Of a stretch of 64,000 nt of DNA, positions 17,484 through 26,053 are shown one piece after another. The number at the start of each line of letters is the position of its first letter. Position 1 is the stretch's first letter. The notes beneath the pieces are model-generated. The model was not told the origin of the DNA and did no database searches. It worked only from the letters and a program-made list of their open reading frames with translations. The position numbers were made by a program, and so were the translations under genes. The DNA comes from OMPR01 sp965183835 (GTDB lineage Bacteria; Pseudomonadota; Alphaproteobacteria; Rhodobacterales; Rhodobacteraceae), in NCBI GenBank assembly GCA_965183835.1, contig CBCYME010000013.1, forward strand, positions 62,001-126,000, read 5' to 3'.

Positions 17484-17984
17484 TCAGGCCAAGCGGCTCA
17501 GCCGTTCTTCGAGGATATCAAAGGGAACACCGGGTTCATCCTTCGCACCGCGAATGACCAGAGACGTCTTTACACTGGCCACGTTCGGCGTGGTCAGCAA
17601 ATCACCTGTCAGAAACGTCTGAAAGCTGCTCAGATCGGGCGCGACACATTTCAGGATGAAATCCACCTCGCCATTCAGCATGTGGCATTCACGGACCAAA
17701 GGCCAATTGCGGCACTTTTCCTCAAATGCGCTCAGCTCTGCCTCGGCCTGACTGTCGAGGCCGACCATAGCAAATACCTGAACTTCAAAGCCAAGTTCGC
17801 GCGCATTCACATCCGCATGGTAGCCTTTGATCAGGCCCAAATCCTCAAGCGTGCGCACCCGTCGCAGACAGGGCGGCGCCGAAATCCCGACCCGCTTTGC
17901 CAATTCAACATTCGTCATCCGGCCATCTGCCTGTAGCTCGGCCAGGATTTTTCGGTCAATTGGGTCAAGACGTGTAGCGACCAT
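17484..17984 (-). CDS. Lrp/AsnC-family transcriptional regulator (next to trxB)
   Basis: 166 residues: an N-terminal helix-turn-helix (LDPIDRKILAELQADGRMTN, then VELAKRVGISAPPCLRRVR) and a C-terminal RAM ligand-binding domain (about 65-150, VRECHMLNGEVDFILKC). The ATG at 17984 is chosen because AGGGAG stands 7 nt upstream; an earlier in-frame ATG exists at 17999. It is divergent from trxB across about 210 bp, an arrangement I know from other Rhodobacteraceae. The effector is unknown. Confidence 0.93.
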   Translation of the reverse strand: MVATRLDPIDRKILAELQADGRMTNVELAKRVGISAPPCLRRVRTLEDLGLIKGYHADVNARELGFEVQVFAMVGLDSQAEAELSAFEEKCRNWPLVRECHMLNGEVDFILKCVAPDLSSFQTFLTGDLLTTPNVASVKTSLVIRGAKDEPGVPFDILEERLSRLA

Positions 17985-18197
17985 GACAGGCTCCCTCATA
18001 TTGGCGTTTCTTATAACAGCGCCCTGAGCACGCGCAATATTGTTTCGCCTTCACATATTTTCTTTGTTTAGTATTTCTACCTTGTGATGATCAGATTTCA
18101 GGCTTTCACGATTGTGGGGTTTAAGACCTAGGACCGCACCGCTATATCCAGTGCCCGAAGGCGGCTGGCCGCGAAACAAATGCAAATGGGGGGCCAC

Positions 18198-19142
18198 ATG
18201 GCCGAGACACGTCACACCAAGGTTCTGATCATCGGCTCTGGTCCTGCGGGATACACCGCAGGGGTTTATGCAAGCCGCGCCATGCTGGAACCCATTTTGG
18301 TGCAGGGCATCGAACCCGGTGGCCAGCTGACCACCACGACCGAAGTCGAAAACTATCCCGGCTTCACCGAAGTACAGGGCCCCGATCTGATGATCAAAAT
18401 GCAGGAACACGCTCAGGCGATGGGCTGTGAGATCATCGGCGATATCATTACCGATCTGGATCTATCCAAGCGCCCCTTCACCGCCAAAGGCGACAGCGGC
18501 AACACCTACACCGCCGATGCCGTCATCCTTGCGACCGGAGCCCGCGCCAAGTGGTTGGGAATGGAGAGCGAAGAAAAATTCAAAGGCTTTGGCGTGTCAG
18601 CCTGCGCCACCTGTGATGGGTTCTTTTACCGTGGTCAGGAAATCGTCGTCGTGGGCGGGGGTAATACAGCAGTTGAAGAGGCATTGTTCCTCACCAATTT
18701 CGCCTCCAAAGTAACCTTGATCCACCGCCGCGATGAACTGCGCGCGGAAAAGATCCTGCAGAACCGTCTGGAAAAGAACCCAAAGATCGAAACCCTGTGG
18801 TTCAACCAACTGGACGAAGTTTACGGAACCGATGCGCCATTGGGTGTCGAAGGGGTCAAAGTCAAAAACGTAAAAACCGGCGAGATCACCGACATCCCGT
18901 GCAAAGGTGTGTTCATTGCCATCGGACATGCCCCAGCAAGCGAGCTGGTCAAAGACACGCTGGACACCCACATGGGCGGCTACGTTGTGACCAAGCCGGG
19001 CACCACGCAAACCTCTGTTCCCGGCGTGTTTGCCGCTGGTGATCTGACGGATCACATCTACCGTCAGGCGGTGACGAGCGCGGGCATGGGCTGTATGGCA
19101 GCCTTGGACGCGGAACGCTTTTTGGCGGAACAGGACGACTAA
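18198..19142 (+). CDS. trxB: Thioredoxin-disulfide reductase
   Basis: FAD enzyme that reduces thioredoxin with NADPH. The 314-residue product has the FAD loop IIGSGPAGYTAG, the redox motif CATC at 136-139, the NADPH loop VVGGGNTAVEEA with HRRDELRAE, and the C-terminal FAD motif GVFAAGDLTD. ATG at 18198 follows GGGGGG; an in-frame ATG six codons upstream is rejected. The RraB-like gene follows after 5 nt. Confidence 0.97.
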   Translation: MAETRHTKVLIIGSGPAGYTAGVYASRAMLEPILVQGIEPGGQLTTTTEVENYPGFTEVQGPDLMIKMQEHAQAMGCEIIGDIITDLDLSKRPFTAKGDSGNTYTADAVILATGARAKWLGMESEEKFKGFGVSACATCDGFFYRGQEIVVVGGGNTAVEEALFLTNFASKVTLIHRRDELRAEKILQNRLEKNPKIETLWFNQLDEVYGTDAPLGVEGVKVKNVKTGEITDIPCKGVFIAIGHAPASELVKDTLDTHMGGYVVTKPGTTQTSVPGVFAAGDLTDHIYRQAVTSAGMGCMAALDAERFLAEQDD

Positions 19143-19147
19143 GCCCC

Positions 19148-19483
19148 ATGTCCCACGATTTCACTGCGCAACGCGCTGAGACTCTGTCTGTTTACGCAGA
19201 CCTGCAGGCCAAACATGGCCTGCCCGACATCGCGGACGTGGATTTCTTTTTTGTTCCAATGGCAGAAACGTCTGATTGGCAACCACTTGCCGACCACCTC
19301 AGCAATGACGGCTACGAATGTCAGTTCGTGACCGCCCAGGAAAAGGGCGACGCGCCTTATCTTGTCGCCACGCTGCCCGATCAAATCATCTCTGCATCCG
19401 CCATCTGGATCAGTGAAGAGGTCGCAACACGCGCCGCTTTGGACCACGGCTTTCGACCCGACGGCTGGGGCCTGGAGGGCTAA
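19148..19483 (+). CDS. RraB-domain (ribonuclease E inhibitor family) protein
   Basis: The 111-residue cytoplasmic protein matches the RraB/DUF1260-like family. Seen features are DVDFFFVPMAETSDWQPLADHL, a central YECQFV and the ending FRPDGWGLEG. In E. coli RraB binds RNase E and changes mRNA decay; in alphaproteobacteria the function is only inferred. It sits 5 nt after trxB and is likely co-transcribed. Confidence 0.82.
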   Translation: MSHDFTAQRAETLSVYADLQAKHGLPDIADVDFFFVPMAETSDWQPLADHLSNDGYECQFVTAQEKGDAPYLVATLPDQIISASAIWISEEVATRAALDHGFRPDGWGLEG

Positions 19484-19635
19484 GGCGCTTGCTTGCGCCC
19501 TATCATTGCCCTTCTCCCTAAGAATTTGCACCGGACCGCGGCTTTGTGATCCGGTGCACACAGGCGGTGCCTTGACCGCCTCCGCTCAACCCCGCACATT
19601 TACTCAACGTGAAACCCCCTCAACCGGAGGAACCG

Positions 19636-21315
19636 TTGACCAGCGTTTTATGGCGAGGCAATTGGCAAACCCGCGCAAGGATCATCTCTGGGCTGGTCCT
19701 GTTCACCTATGCCTTTTTCCACTTCATCAATATCGGGCTTGGGCTTCTCTCGCCTGAGTTGATGGACAAAATGCAGGACGGTGTGACAGCAGCCGTTCGC
19801 AACCCGCTGATGAGCACGGTCCTCTATGCGTCGCTGATCGCACACGCGGGATTGGCCTTGGCAAAGCTTGCCAACCGGCGCAACCTTCGCATGCCCTTTA
19901 GCGAGATTCTGCAGATTGCATTGGGGCTGATCATCCCGCTGCAATTGCTCGCCCATTTGGTCCAAACCCGATACGCCCACGAAGTTTTCGGCGTCAATGA
20001 CGAGCTGAGCTACCTGATCATCCTGATGTGGCCCAATGACTCAATCTGGAAACAAAGCCTGCTGATGCTTGTGGTCTGGGTGCATGGCTGTATCGGTCTG
20101 CATTTCTGGCTCCGGCTAACCACATGGTGGCGCACCGTGTTGCCTTATCTCATCGGCGTGGCGGTCTTGGTGCCTGCGTTTGGGCTTGCTGGCGTCCTGA
20201 CCGAAGGACGACGCATGTTCTCGATCTTTATTGATCCCGAACAACGCGCGCCCTTGATGGAGCACTATAACTGGCCCTCTGGCGAGACCTTTCAGGCGCT
20301 CTTTGTGACCACCACGCAATCCACCCGCCTGTTTTGGGCTTTGCTGTTCCTGACCCTCGTCACCTACACGGTCCGCAAGCTTTTGCGTCGCCGTAAATCT
20401 ATCCGAATCCGGTACGTTGACGGACCCGAAGTCACGTCTGAAAAAGGCATGACCTTGCTCGAGATTTCGCAGGCCAACGGCATTCCGCACACCGCCCTGT
20501 GTGGCGGACGAGGCCGATGTACCACCTGCCGGGTTCAGGTCGAACAAGGCAGCGATTTGCTACACCCCCCCTCCGAGGCAGAATTGCGCAGCTTGCGGGC
20601 CGTCAATGCAGGTCCGAACACCCGCCTCGCATGTCAGATTCGCCCAATACACTCGGCAACCGTTTTTCGCGTCTTCCGCCCCGAAGGCGGACGCCACCGC
20701 GCCCATGCAAGCCAAGGGCAAGAGCGTCAATTGGCCATCTTATTTCTGGATATGCGCGGGTTCACCGCCCGCACCACAGGCCAATTGCCTTATGATGTGG
20801 TGTTCCTACTGAACCGCTTTTTTGACGCTATCGTCCCGCAAATCACCAAAGCCGGGGGCGAAGTTGACAAATATCTGGGCGACGGGCTGCTCGCCGTTTT
20901 CGAAACCCGTGATGCCGAAAGTTCAGCCAAAGCGGGGCTGCAAGCAACAGCAGCGATTAGCAACGCTCTGGTGCAGTTCAACGAGATCCTCAAAAGCGAA
21001 GGCAGCCAACCCGTCAAGATCGGCATGGGGCTCCATCTGGGCAATCTCGTCCTCGGAGAGATTGGCGCAGCAGGCAATGCCCCACGTACCCTGATCGGAG
21101 ACACCGTGAATGCGGCCAGTCGCTTAGAAAGCGAAACCAAAACACTGGGTGTTGAGCTGCTTGTCTCAGCTCAGGTGTTAGAGGCAGCCCAGTTGCTCGA
21201 CGACGACACGCCGCTGCAAGAATTCGCATTAAGGGGTGTCTCAGAACCGGTTTTCGCACTGGCTTACCCCAGTGGCGCAAACTTGTTTACCGACCTGGGC
21301 AAAACAAAGGCATAA
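19636..21315 (+). CDS. Membrane adenylate cyclase with SdhC-like anchor and [2Fe-2S] domain
   Basis: 559 residues in three parts. Residues 1-245 hold about six membrane helices with well-placed histidines (29, 70, 107, 115, 150, 156), like diheme SdhC-type anchors. Residues 255-345 form a plant-type ferredoxin domain with Cys289, Cys295, Cys298 and Cys333. Residues 364-545 are a class III cyclase domain with metal Asp372 (FLDMRGFT) and Asp416 (KYLGDG), Lys412 and Asp489 for adenine selection, Asn492 and Arg496. S. meliloti CyaC has the same plan and is a quinone-responsive cyclase. TTG start: GGAGG stands 5 nt before it, whereas an upstream GTG has no site. Confidence 0.88.
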   Translation: MTSVLWRGNWQTRARIISGLVLFTYAFFHFINIGLGLLSPELMDKMQDGVTAAVRNPLMSTVLYASLIAHAGLALAKLANRRNLRMPFSEILQIALGLIIPLQLLAHLVQTRYAHEVFGVNDELSYLIILMWPNDSIWKQSLLMLVVWVHGCIGLHFWLRLTTWWRTVLPYLIGVAVLVPAFGLAGVLTEGRRMFSIFIDPEQRAPLMEHYNWPSGETFQALFVTTTQSTRLFWALLFLTLVTYTVRKLLRRRKSIRIRYVDGPEVTSEKGMTLLEISQANGIPHTALCGGRGRCTTCRVQVEQGSDLLHPPSEAELRSLRAVNAGPNTRLACQIRPIHSATVFRVFRPEGGRHRAHASQGQERQLAILFLDMRGFTARTTGQLPYDVVFLLNRFFDAIVPQITKAGGEVDKYLGDGLLAVFETRDAESSAKAGLQATAAISNALVQFNEILKSEGSQPVKIGMGLHLGNLVLGEIGAAGNAPRTLIGDTVNAASRLESETKTLGVELLVSAQVLEAAQLLDDDTPLQEFALRGVSEPVFALAYPSGANLFTDLGKTKA

Positions 21316-21378
21316 CACTTCAAAGCCCACCCAAACGGCCCCCGCGTTGAGAAATGGATGCGATATGGGGACCGCGCC

Positions 21379-22248
21379 CTACTCTGTCAGGTTGGCGCGC
21401 AAAGCCTGCACTGCGCGCCGTTCAATGTCACCAAACTCGGCCATCTGAGGTTGCAAAGCCTGGATATGAGGCAGCCGGGCGCGGTAATCCGCCTCTGATA
21501 CATTCTGGACCGCCTGACGAATGTCTGCTTCGGACTGACATTGGATAATACCGGCAGGATCGACAAACCGGTCCAAGTTCGGGCACCCCCAATAAATCGG
21601 AACCGTGTTGCACAAGATCGCATCCACCAACTTTTCTGAGAAATAGTTCGGCTCTTGTACGTTCTCAATCACTACCGAGTACCGATACGGACCAAGACCG
21701 TCGGCCTTGTGATCAAACGGCAAATATCCCCGCCCCATGACATCAACATCTTGGGCCCCCTGACGCACCCAATCAACAACCGCATGCCGCAATTTATGCC
21801 CCGTGCTGTCCCGCTTCGCCGAAGCAATCAATGAGCACGATTTGTCTTTGGTGAAATGAAACTCACGCCACCCCGGAACCCAAGTTGACCCGAACGGAAA
21901 GAAAACTCCGTTTGGAATGCGAGAGAGCAACGTTTCATTAAAGGTTAGAACCTTGAAGAACCGTCGATGGGTCAAGCGCAGCATGGTGAGATGTTTCACA
22001 CTGATTTCAGACGGTTCACCCAAAATCAGTGAAATTTGTGCACGTGTCCCGAATTTCAGGCGAAAATGCACGTCCGTCTTTGGAAAGACCAACAGGTGGT
22101 CACTTGGCAGGAAATCGGCCACAGTCTTGCCCAACAATCGCTCGGGGCACCCCTCGGGCCATGTCAGGGCATCCGAGGAAACCGTTGCGAGGTTTGCCCC
22201 CAAATGGGTCCCGTACGGCAGCACCGCAATTGCAGGGGATTGGGTCAT
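21379..22248 (-). CDS. Glycosyltransferase family 10 (fucosyltransferase-like)
   Basis: 289 residues with the GT10 C-terminal signature: YRYSVVIENVQEPNYFSEKL, then VDAILCNTVPIYWGCPN. GT10 enzymes transfer fucose or a related deoxysugar from GDP to LPS or other glycans. No signal peptide or membrane segment is present, so it would be cytosolic or peripheral. Its start overlaps the PhzF stop by 4 nt (ATGA). No other glycan genes are near, so the acceptor is unknown. Confidence 0.85.
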   Translation of the reverse strand: MTQSPAIAVLPYGTHLGANLATVSSDALTWPEGCPERLLGKTVADFLPSDHLLVFPKTDVHFRLKFGTRAQISLILGEPSEISVKHLTMLRLTHRRFFKVLTFNETLLSRIPNGVFFPFGSTWVPGWREFHFTKDKSCSLIASAKRDSTGHKLRHAVVDWVRQGAQDVDVMGRGYLPFDHKADGLGPYRYSVVIENVQEPNYFSEKLVDAILCNTVPIYWGCPNLDRFVDPAGIIQCQSEADIRQAVQNVSEADYRARLPHIQALQPQMAEFGDIERRAVQALRANLTE

Positions 22249-23135
22249 GTGGCGCTCTCATTTGCCAAAGCCACCTGCCCGCGCATCAACACAAACCCCT
22301 GACCTGCAACACGAATACCTGTCATCGCATCTTCCGGACCAACGCGCGTGACCTGCGCCTGACCCGGACGCCCCATGCCGTGCCCTTGCTCGGCAACAAA
22401 GCTGTCCTTTTCCATCAAGCCATAATGCCAAAGGTAAGCCGCCATCGCGCCGGTTGCTGATCCAGTGAACGGATCCTCTGCCGGGCTGGGGGGCGCCAGC
22501 AACAATCTAGCCGAGGTATCCCCCTGGTCCGTCGACCCGCTCAGCGTGACCAAGAACGGCTCCATCATGTCGGTCCCTGCATAGCCTTGATCCGCCAACA
22601 TCATGCGCAAGGCATTGGTATCCAATTTCGCCGATTTAAGCGCCTCCTGATCCTTTAGAACCGTGATACAGAATGGCAAGCCAGTAGAGACAACTTGAGG
22701 CGGGGATATAATGGCATCTTCCGGCAGGCTGATCACCTCGGCCACCAGATCAGCAGGCACCAAAGCACCGAATTCCGGGGCAATCTGCGTCATTTCAATA
22801 TTGTCGCCGTCCAACTGAACGTGAACCAGCCCTGCCCCCGTTTCCAATGTCAACGATTGTCCATCGATCAGGCCGCGTGACCCCATGGCAGCAACGGTGG
22901 CAATCGTTGGATGCCCCGCAAACGGAATTTCCCGACTTGCTAGAAAATACCGCACCTTGATGTCTGCGATGTCCGACGGTCCAGTGAACGTACATTCCAC
23001 CAGCGACGTTTCACGCACATAGGCCGTGCAAATCGCCACCGGCAAATGCGCGCCTCCATGTACCACAGCACACCCATTCCCGCCAAAGGGGCGGTCAGTA
23101 AAGGCATCAACCCAGTCAAAATCAAACCAGCGCAT
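22245..23135 (-). CDS. PhzF-family epimerase/isomerase
   Basis: The 296-residue two-lobed protein has the family start FDWVDAFTDRPFGGNGCAVV, Glu42 in the RETSLVECTF segment (the general acid/base position), IPFAGHPTIATVAA, and EDPFTGSATGAMAAYLW near 230. Known members isomerise phenazine precursors, but most bacterial copies act on unknown substrates. ATG at 23135 follows GGAGG; a GTG nine codons upstream is rejected. First gene of a two-gene unit with GT10. Confidence 0.9.
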   Translation of the reverse strand: MRWFDFDWVDAFTDRPFGGNGCAVVHGGAHLPVAICTAYVRETSLVECTFTGPSDIADIKVRYFLASREIPFAGHPTIATVAAMGSRGLIDGQSLTLETGAGLVHVQLDGDNIEMTQIAPEFGALVPADLVAEVISLPEDAIISPPQVVSTGLPFCITVLKDQEALKSAKLDTNALRMMLADQGYAGTDMMEPFLVTLSGSTDQGDTSARLLLAPPSPAEDPFTGSATGAMAAYLWHYGLMEKDSFVAEQGHGMGRPGQAQVTRVGPEDAMTGIRVAGQGFVLMRGQVALANESAT

Positions 23136-23240
23136 GGTTACCTCCGTGGTCCGCGCTCGCAAATGGCTAGGCGGCGCAGCGCATCTAATCCAACCGCTAA
23201 ACTGCCATAATCACACTGAAACAGCCAGCCCACCACACAG

Positions 23241-23266
23241 CAAAAAGCCCCGGTTTCCCAACCGAG
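23241..23266 (-). terminator. Rho-independent terminator of hsp20-DUF1150
   Basis: Minus-strand stem CCTCGGTT / AACCGGGG (with a wobble pair) around a short loop, ending in TTTTT, about 35 bp past the DUF1150 stop. Confidence 0.8.
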
Positions 23267-23300
23267 GCCCACATTCCATTTTCCAAAGATGCTCGTGTTA

Positions 23301-23525
23301 TCAGTGCACGGCAACCGGCGAATAGTCATGCTCGCGCGCAAGCACAAATGCCATATTGCGATCCGCGACCAGAGCCAATTGCTGCCCCTTTTCGTCATGC
23401 ACCGCATAGAGCTGTTCCAGCTCACCCGCCTCTTCACGCAGTTGATCGGGCAGGTCAGCGACATCAACGGTCTTCACATAGACCAGCCGACCGATTTCTT
23501 CATCAAAGTTCTGAGGAGTCTGCAT
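23301..23525 (-). CDS. DUF1150 family protein
   Basis: 74 residues, acidic, cytoplasmic. It matches DUF1150 by VYVKTVDVADLPDQLRE and the LYAVHDEKGQQLALVADR core. Function is unknown; the family is found next to small heat-shock genes in alphaproteobacteria, as here (4 nt after hsp20). It therefore probably shares heat-shock control. Confidence 0.88.
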   Translation of the reverse strand: MQTPQNFDEEIGRLVYVKTVDVADLPDQLREEAGELEQLYAVHDEKGQQLALVADRNMAFVLAREHDYSPVAVH

Positions 23526-23529
23526 CGAT

Positions 23530-23943
23530 TTACCCTTTCTTGATATTGATGGTTTGCACCACTGTTTCCGGACGCGATTGCGTCAGGTCGACGTGCAACA
23601 GGCCATTTTCCATGACCGCATCGCCCACTTCGACCCCGTCGGCCAAAACAAACATGCGCTGGAACTGGCGAGCGGCAATACCGCGGTGCAAGAACACGCG
23701 CCCATCGCTGTCATCGCGTTGACGACCCCGGATCACAAGTTGGCGATCTTCGACCGTAATCGCGAGGTCTTGTTCAGCAAATCCGGCCACAGCCAAGGTG
23801 ATGCGGTACGAATAATCGGATGTTTGTTCGATATTATAGGGCGGGTACCCTTCGTTGCCTGATTTCGCGGACCGCTCTAACAGGCGTTCCAGTTGCTCAA
23901 AGCCAAGCATATGTGGGTATGAACCCAAAGTCAGTTTCGACAC
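23530..23943 (-). CDS. Small heat-shock protein, Hsp20/alpha-crystallin family
   Basis: 137 residues: a short N-terminal arm, an alpha-crystallin domain at about 35-125 (YNIEQTSDYSYRITLAVAGF, DLAITVEDRQLVIRGR), and a C-terminal VQTINIKKG tail carrying the I-x-I anchoring motif. ATP-independent holdase that co-aggregates with unfolded proteins, like IbpA. It is preceded by an RpoH-type promoter and followed by DUF1150 in one transcript. Confidence 0.95.
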   Translation of the reverse strand: MSKLTLGSYPHMLGFEQLERLLERSAKSGNEGYPPYNIEQTSDYSYRITLAVAGFAEQDLAITVEDRQLVIRGRQRDDSDGRVFLHRGIAARQFQRMFVLADGVEVGDAVMENGLLHVDLTQSRPETVVQTINIKKG

Positions 23944-24010
23944 GTCTATCGTCCTTTTATGTCAAAGCGACGGGGCGTACGATCCCTAACGAGGCAATCG
24001 CACAACTCTG

Positions 24011-24040
24011 AATATGGGAAGAAAAACAACAATTCACAAG
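24011..24040 (-). promoter_or_regulatory. RpoH (sigma-32)-type promoter for hsp20-DUF1150
   Basis: On the minus strand CTTG, an 18-nt spacer and CCCATATT match the heat-shock consensus (CTTG...CCCCATNT). The start point would lie near 24004, leaving about a 60-nt leader before the hsp20 ATG. Confidence 0.7.
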
Positions 24041-24107
24041 GTCTAGGCGAAAACAAGGTGAAGGCGTATCCTAGGGCCAACAAGAGCAACAAAATTCGAG
24101 TCGCCCC

Positions 24108-24332
24108 ATGAATGCCCCTACTGATCTATCGATGAAAACCAACGACGTTCTTCGGGTCGAGCTAGAGGTGTTCCGCCGTCAACACCGCGATCTGGATGAG
24201 GCGATTCAAGCTTTGTCCGAACGCGGGACCAGTGATCAATTGACCGTCAAGCGCCTCAAGATGCAGAAATTGCGCCTCAAAGATCTGATCACGCGGATCG
24301 AGGATCGCCTGACCCCCGACATCATCGCCTGA
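24108..24332 (+). CDS. DUF465/YdcH family protein
   Basis: 74 residues, predicted as two helices: VELEVFRRQHRDLDEAIQALSE and LKMQKLRLKDLITRIEDRL. This is the YdcH pattern. Function is unknown. It lies 78 bp upstream of purE on the same strand, an arrangement I know from Rhodobacteraceae, and may be in the pur transcript. Confidence 0.87.
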   Translation: MNAPTDLSMKTNDVLRVELEVFRRQHRDLDEAIQALSERGTSDQLTVKRLKMQKLRLKDLITRIEDRLTPDIIA

Positions 24333-24410
24333 GGCATTTGGCCCCGGCTCATTGCCACGCTGGATGAATTGGCTATAGTGCGCGCTCTTTCGACAAAAGG
24401 GCGCTGTATA

Positions 24411-24899
24411 ATGGCCGAGACACGAGTTGGAATTATCATGGGCAGCCAGTCAGATTGGCCCACCATGAAAGGTGCTGCCGAGATTCTGGATGAACTGGGA
24501 ATTGCATATGAAACCCGCATCGTTTCTGCCCATCGGACCCCCGATCGGCTATGGGAATATGGCAAGTCTGCTGCGGATCGTGGCTTGCACGTTATTATCG
24601 CCGGTGCGGGTGGCGCGGCCCACTTGCCGGGCATGATGGCCTCGAAAACCCGTGTGCCCGTTGTTGGCGTCCCGGTTCAGACCCGTGCCCTATCTGGCGT
24701 CGATTCTCTTTATTCCATCGTGCAGATGCCCAAGGGCTTTCCAGTTGCGACAATGGCAATTGGCGCCGCAGGGGCCGCCAATGCGGGCCTGATGGCAGCT
24801 GGCATCCTTGCCCTGCAGGATTCAAATCTGGCCCAGCGGCTTGATGATTGGCGCGAGGCCCTGTCCGCATCAATCCCAGAGGAGCCTCAGGATGACTAA
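24411..24899 (+). CDS. purE: N5-carboxyaminoimidazole ribonucleotide mutase
   Basis: Rearranges N5-CAIR to CAIR in purine synthesis. The 162-residue product has the substrate loop GIIMGSQSDWPTM, VSAHRTPDRL, and GAGGAAHLPGM, the class I PurE motifs. Start ATG at 24411; an upstream in-frame GTG is not needed. It overlaps purK by 8 nt, giving coupled expression of the enzyme pair. Confidence 0.97.
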   Translation: MAETRVGIIMGSQSDWPTMKGAAEILDELGIAYETRIVSAHRTPDRLWEYGKSAADRGLHVIIAGAGGAAHLPGMMASKTRVPVVGVPVQTRALSGVDSLYSIVQMPKGFPVATMAIGAAGAANAGLMAAGILALQDSNLAQRLDDWREALSASIPEEPQDD

Positions 24900-25965
24900 T
24901 GTTTTAAAACCCGGGGCCACCATCGGTATTCTTGGCGGCGGTCAACTGGGTCGCATGTTGTCGGTTGCGGCGTCTCGCCTTGGCTTTGTCACGCATATTT
25001 TCGAACCCGGTGCCAACCCACCTGCCGGGCATGTCGCAGATCAGGTCACAATGGCCAGCTATGATGATGCTGCCGCGCTTCAGGCGTTTGCGCAATCTGT
25101 CGACGTGGTGACGTATGAATTCGAAAACATCCCCACGGCCGCTCTGGATGTCATCGAAGCGCACTGCCCAATCCGTCCGGGCCGCGAAGCCTTGCGCGTC
25201 AGTCAGGACCGTCTGACCGAGAAAAACTTCCTGCAAGAACTCGGCCTACAAACCGCCCCCTTCGCAGACATTTCGACCCAAGACGACTTGGACAAAGCAC
25301 TAGAAACAATCGGCGCGCCCTCCATCCTGAAAACCCGGCGGTTTGGCTATGATGGCAAAGGTCAGGCCCGTCTGAAATCGGCCCAAGACGCCCCTTCAGC
25401 CCTTGCCGATATGGCCGGTGCGCCTTCGGTCCTCGAAGGGTTCATCGACTTTTCCCACGAAGTGTCCGTTATCGCCGCCCGTGGCCTGACAGGCGAAGTG
25501 TCGTGCTATGACCCCGGTGAAAACGTCCACCGCGATGGCATTCTGCACACCACCACCCTGCCCGCACGCCTAACGGGCTCACAACGTATGGATGCCATCC
25601 TGTTGGCAGGCAAAATCCTCAACGCGCTGGATTATGTCGGGGTGATGGGTGTTGAATTGTTTGTGACGCCCAAAGGCTTGATCGTTAATGAAATCGCCCC
25701 CCGAGTTCATAATTCTGGTCATTGGACACAGAACGGCTGTACCGTCGATCAATTCGAACAGCACATCCGCGCCATTGTTGGCTGGCCTCTGGGCGACGGT
25801 CAGCGTCACAGCGATGTTGTGATGGAAAACCTGATCGGTCATGAAATGGACCGACTGGATGACCTCATCAAACAAAGCGATACGGCCATTCACCTGTATG
25901 GCAAGGTCGAAACCAAACCCGGTCGCAAAATGGGCCACTTCAACACCATACAGCGTACCAGCTGA
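24892..25965 (+). CDS. purK: 5-(carboxyamino)imidazole ribonucleotide synthase
   Basis: ATP-grasp enzyme that carboxylates AIR with bicarbonate to N5-CAIR, the substrate of PurE. 357 residues: N-terminal GILGGGQLGRM, central ATP-grasp with LKTRRFGYDGKGQ, and the C-terminal metal-binding segment NEIAPRVHNSGHWT. The start lies inside the purE end. Confidence 0.97.
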   Translation: MTNVLKPGATIGILGGGQLGRMLSVAASRLGFVTHIFEPGANPPAGHVADQVTMASYDDAAALQAFAQSVDVVTYEFENIPTAALDVIEAHCPIRPGREALRVSQDRLTEKNFLQELGLQTAPFADISTQDDLDKALETIGAPSILKTRRFGYDGKGQARLKSAQDAPSALADMAGAPSVLEGFIDFSHEVSVIAARGLTGEVSCYDPGENVHRDGILHTTTLPARLTGSQRMDAILLAGKILNALDYVGVMGVELFVTPKGLIVNEIAPRVHNSGHWTQNGCTVDQFEQHIRAIVGWPLGDGQRHSDVVMENLIGHEMDRLDDLIKQSDTAIHLYGKVETKPGRKMGHFNTIQRTS

Positions 25966-25975
25966 TACAAGGCGC

Positions 25976-26000
25976 CGCAAAGCCCCAACGGGGTTTTGCG
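25976..26000 (+). terminator. Hairpin after purK
   Basis: Arms CGCAAAGCCCC and GGGGTTTTGCG with one mismatch, 10 bp past the purK stop and between convergent genes. The T-run lies in the stem rather than after it, so the call is tentative. Confidence 0.45.
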
Positions 26001-26053
26001 CGGTGCTGCGATGGCCCCTTGGGGCATGAGCTGCACCGCACTGCCTTTAAGCG

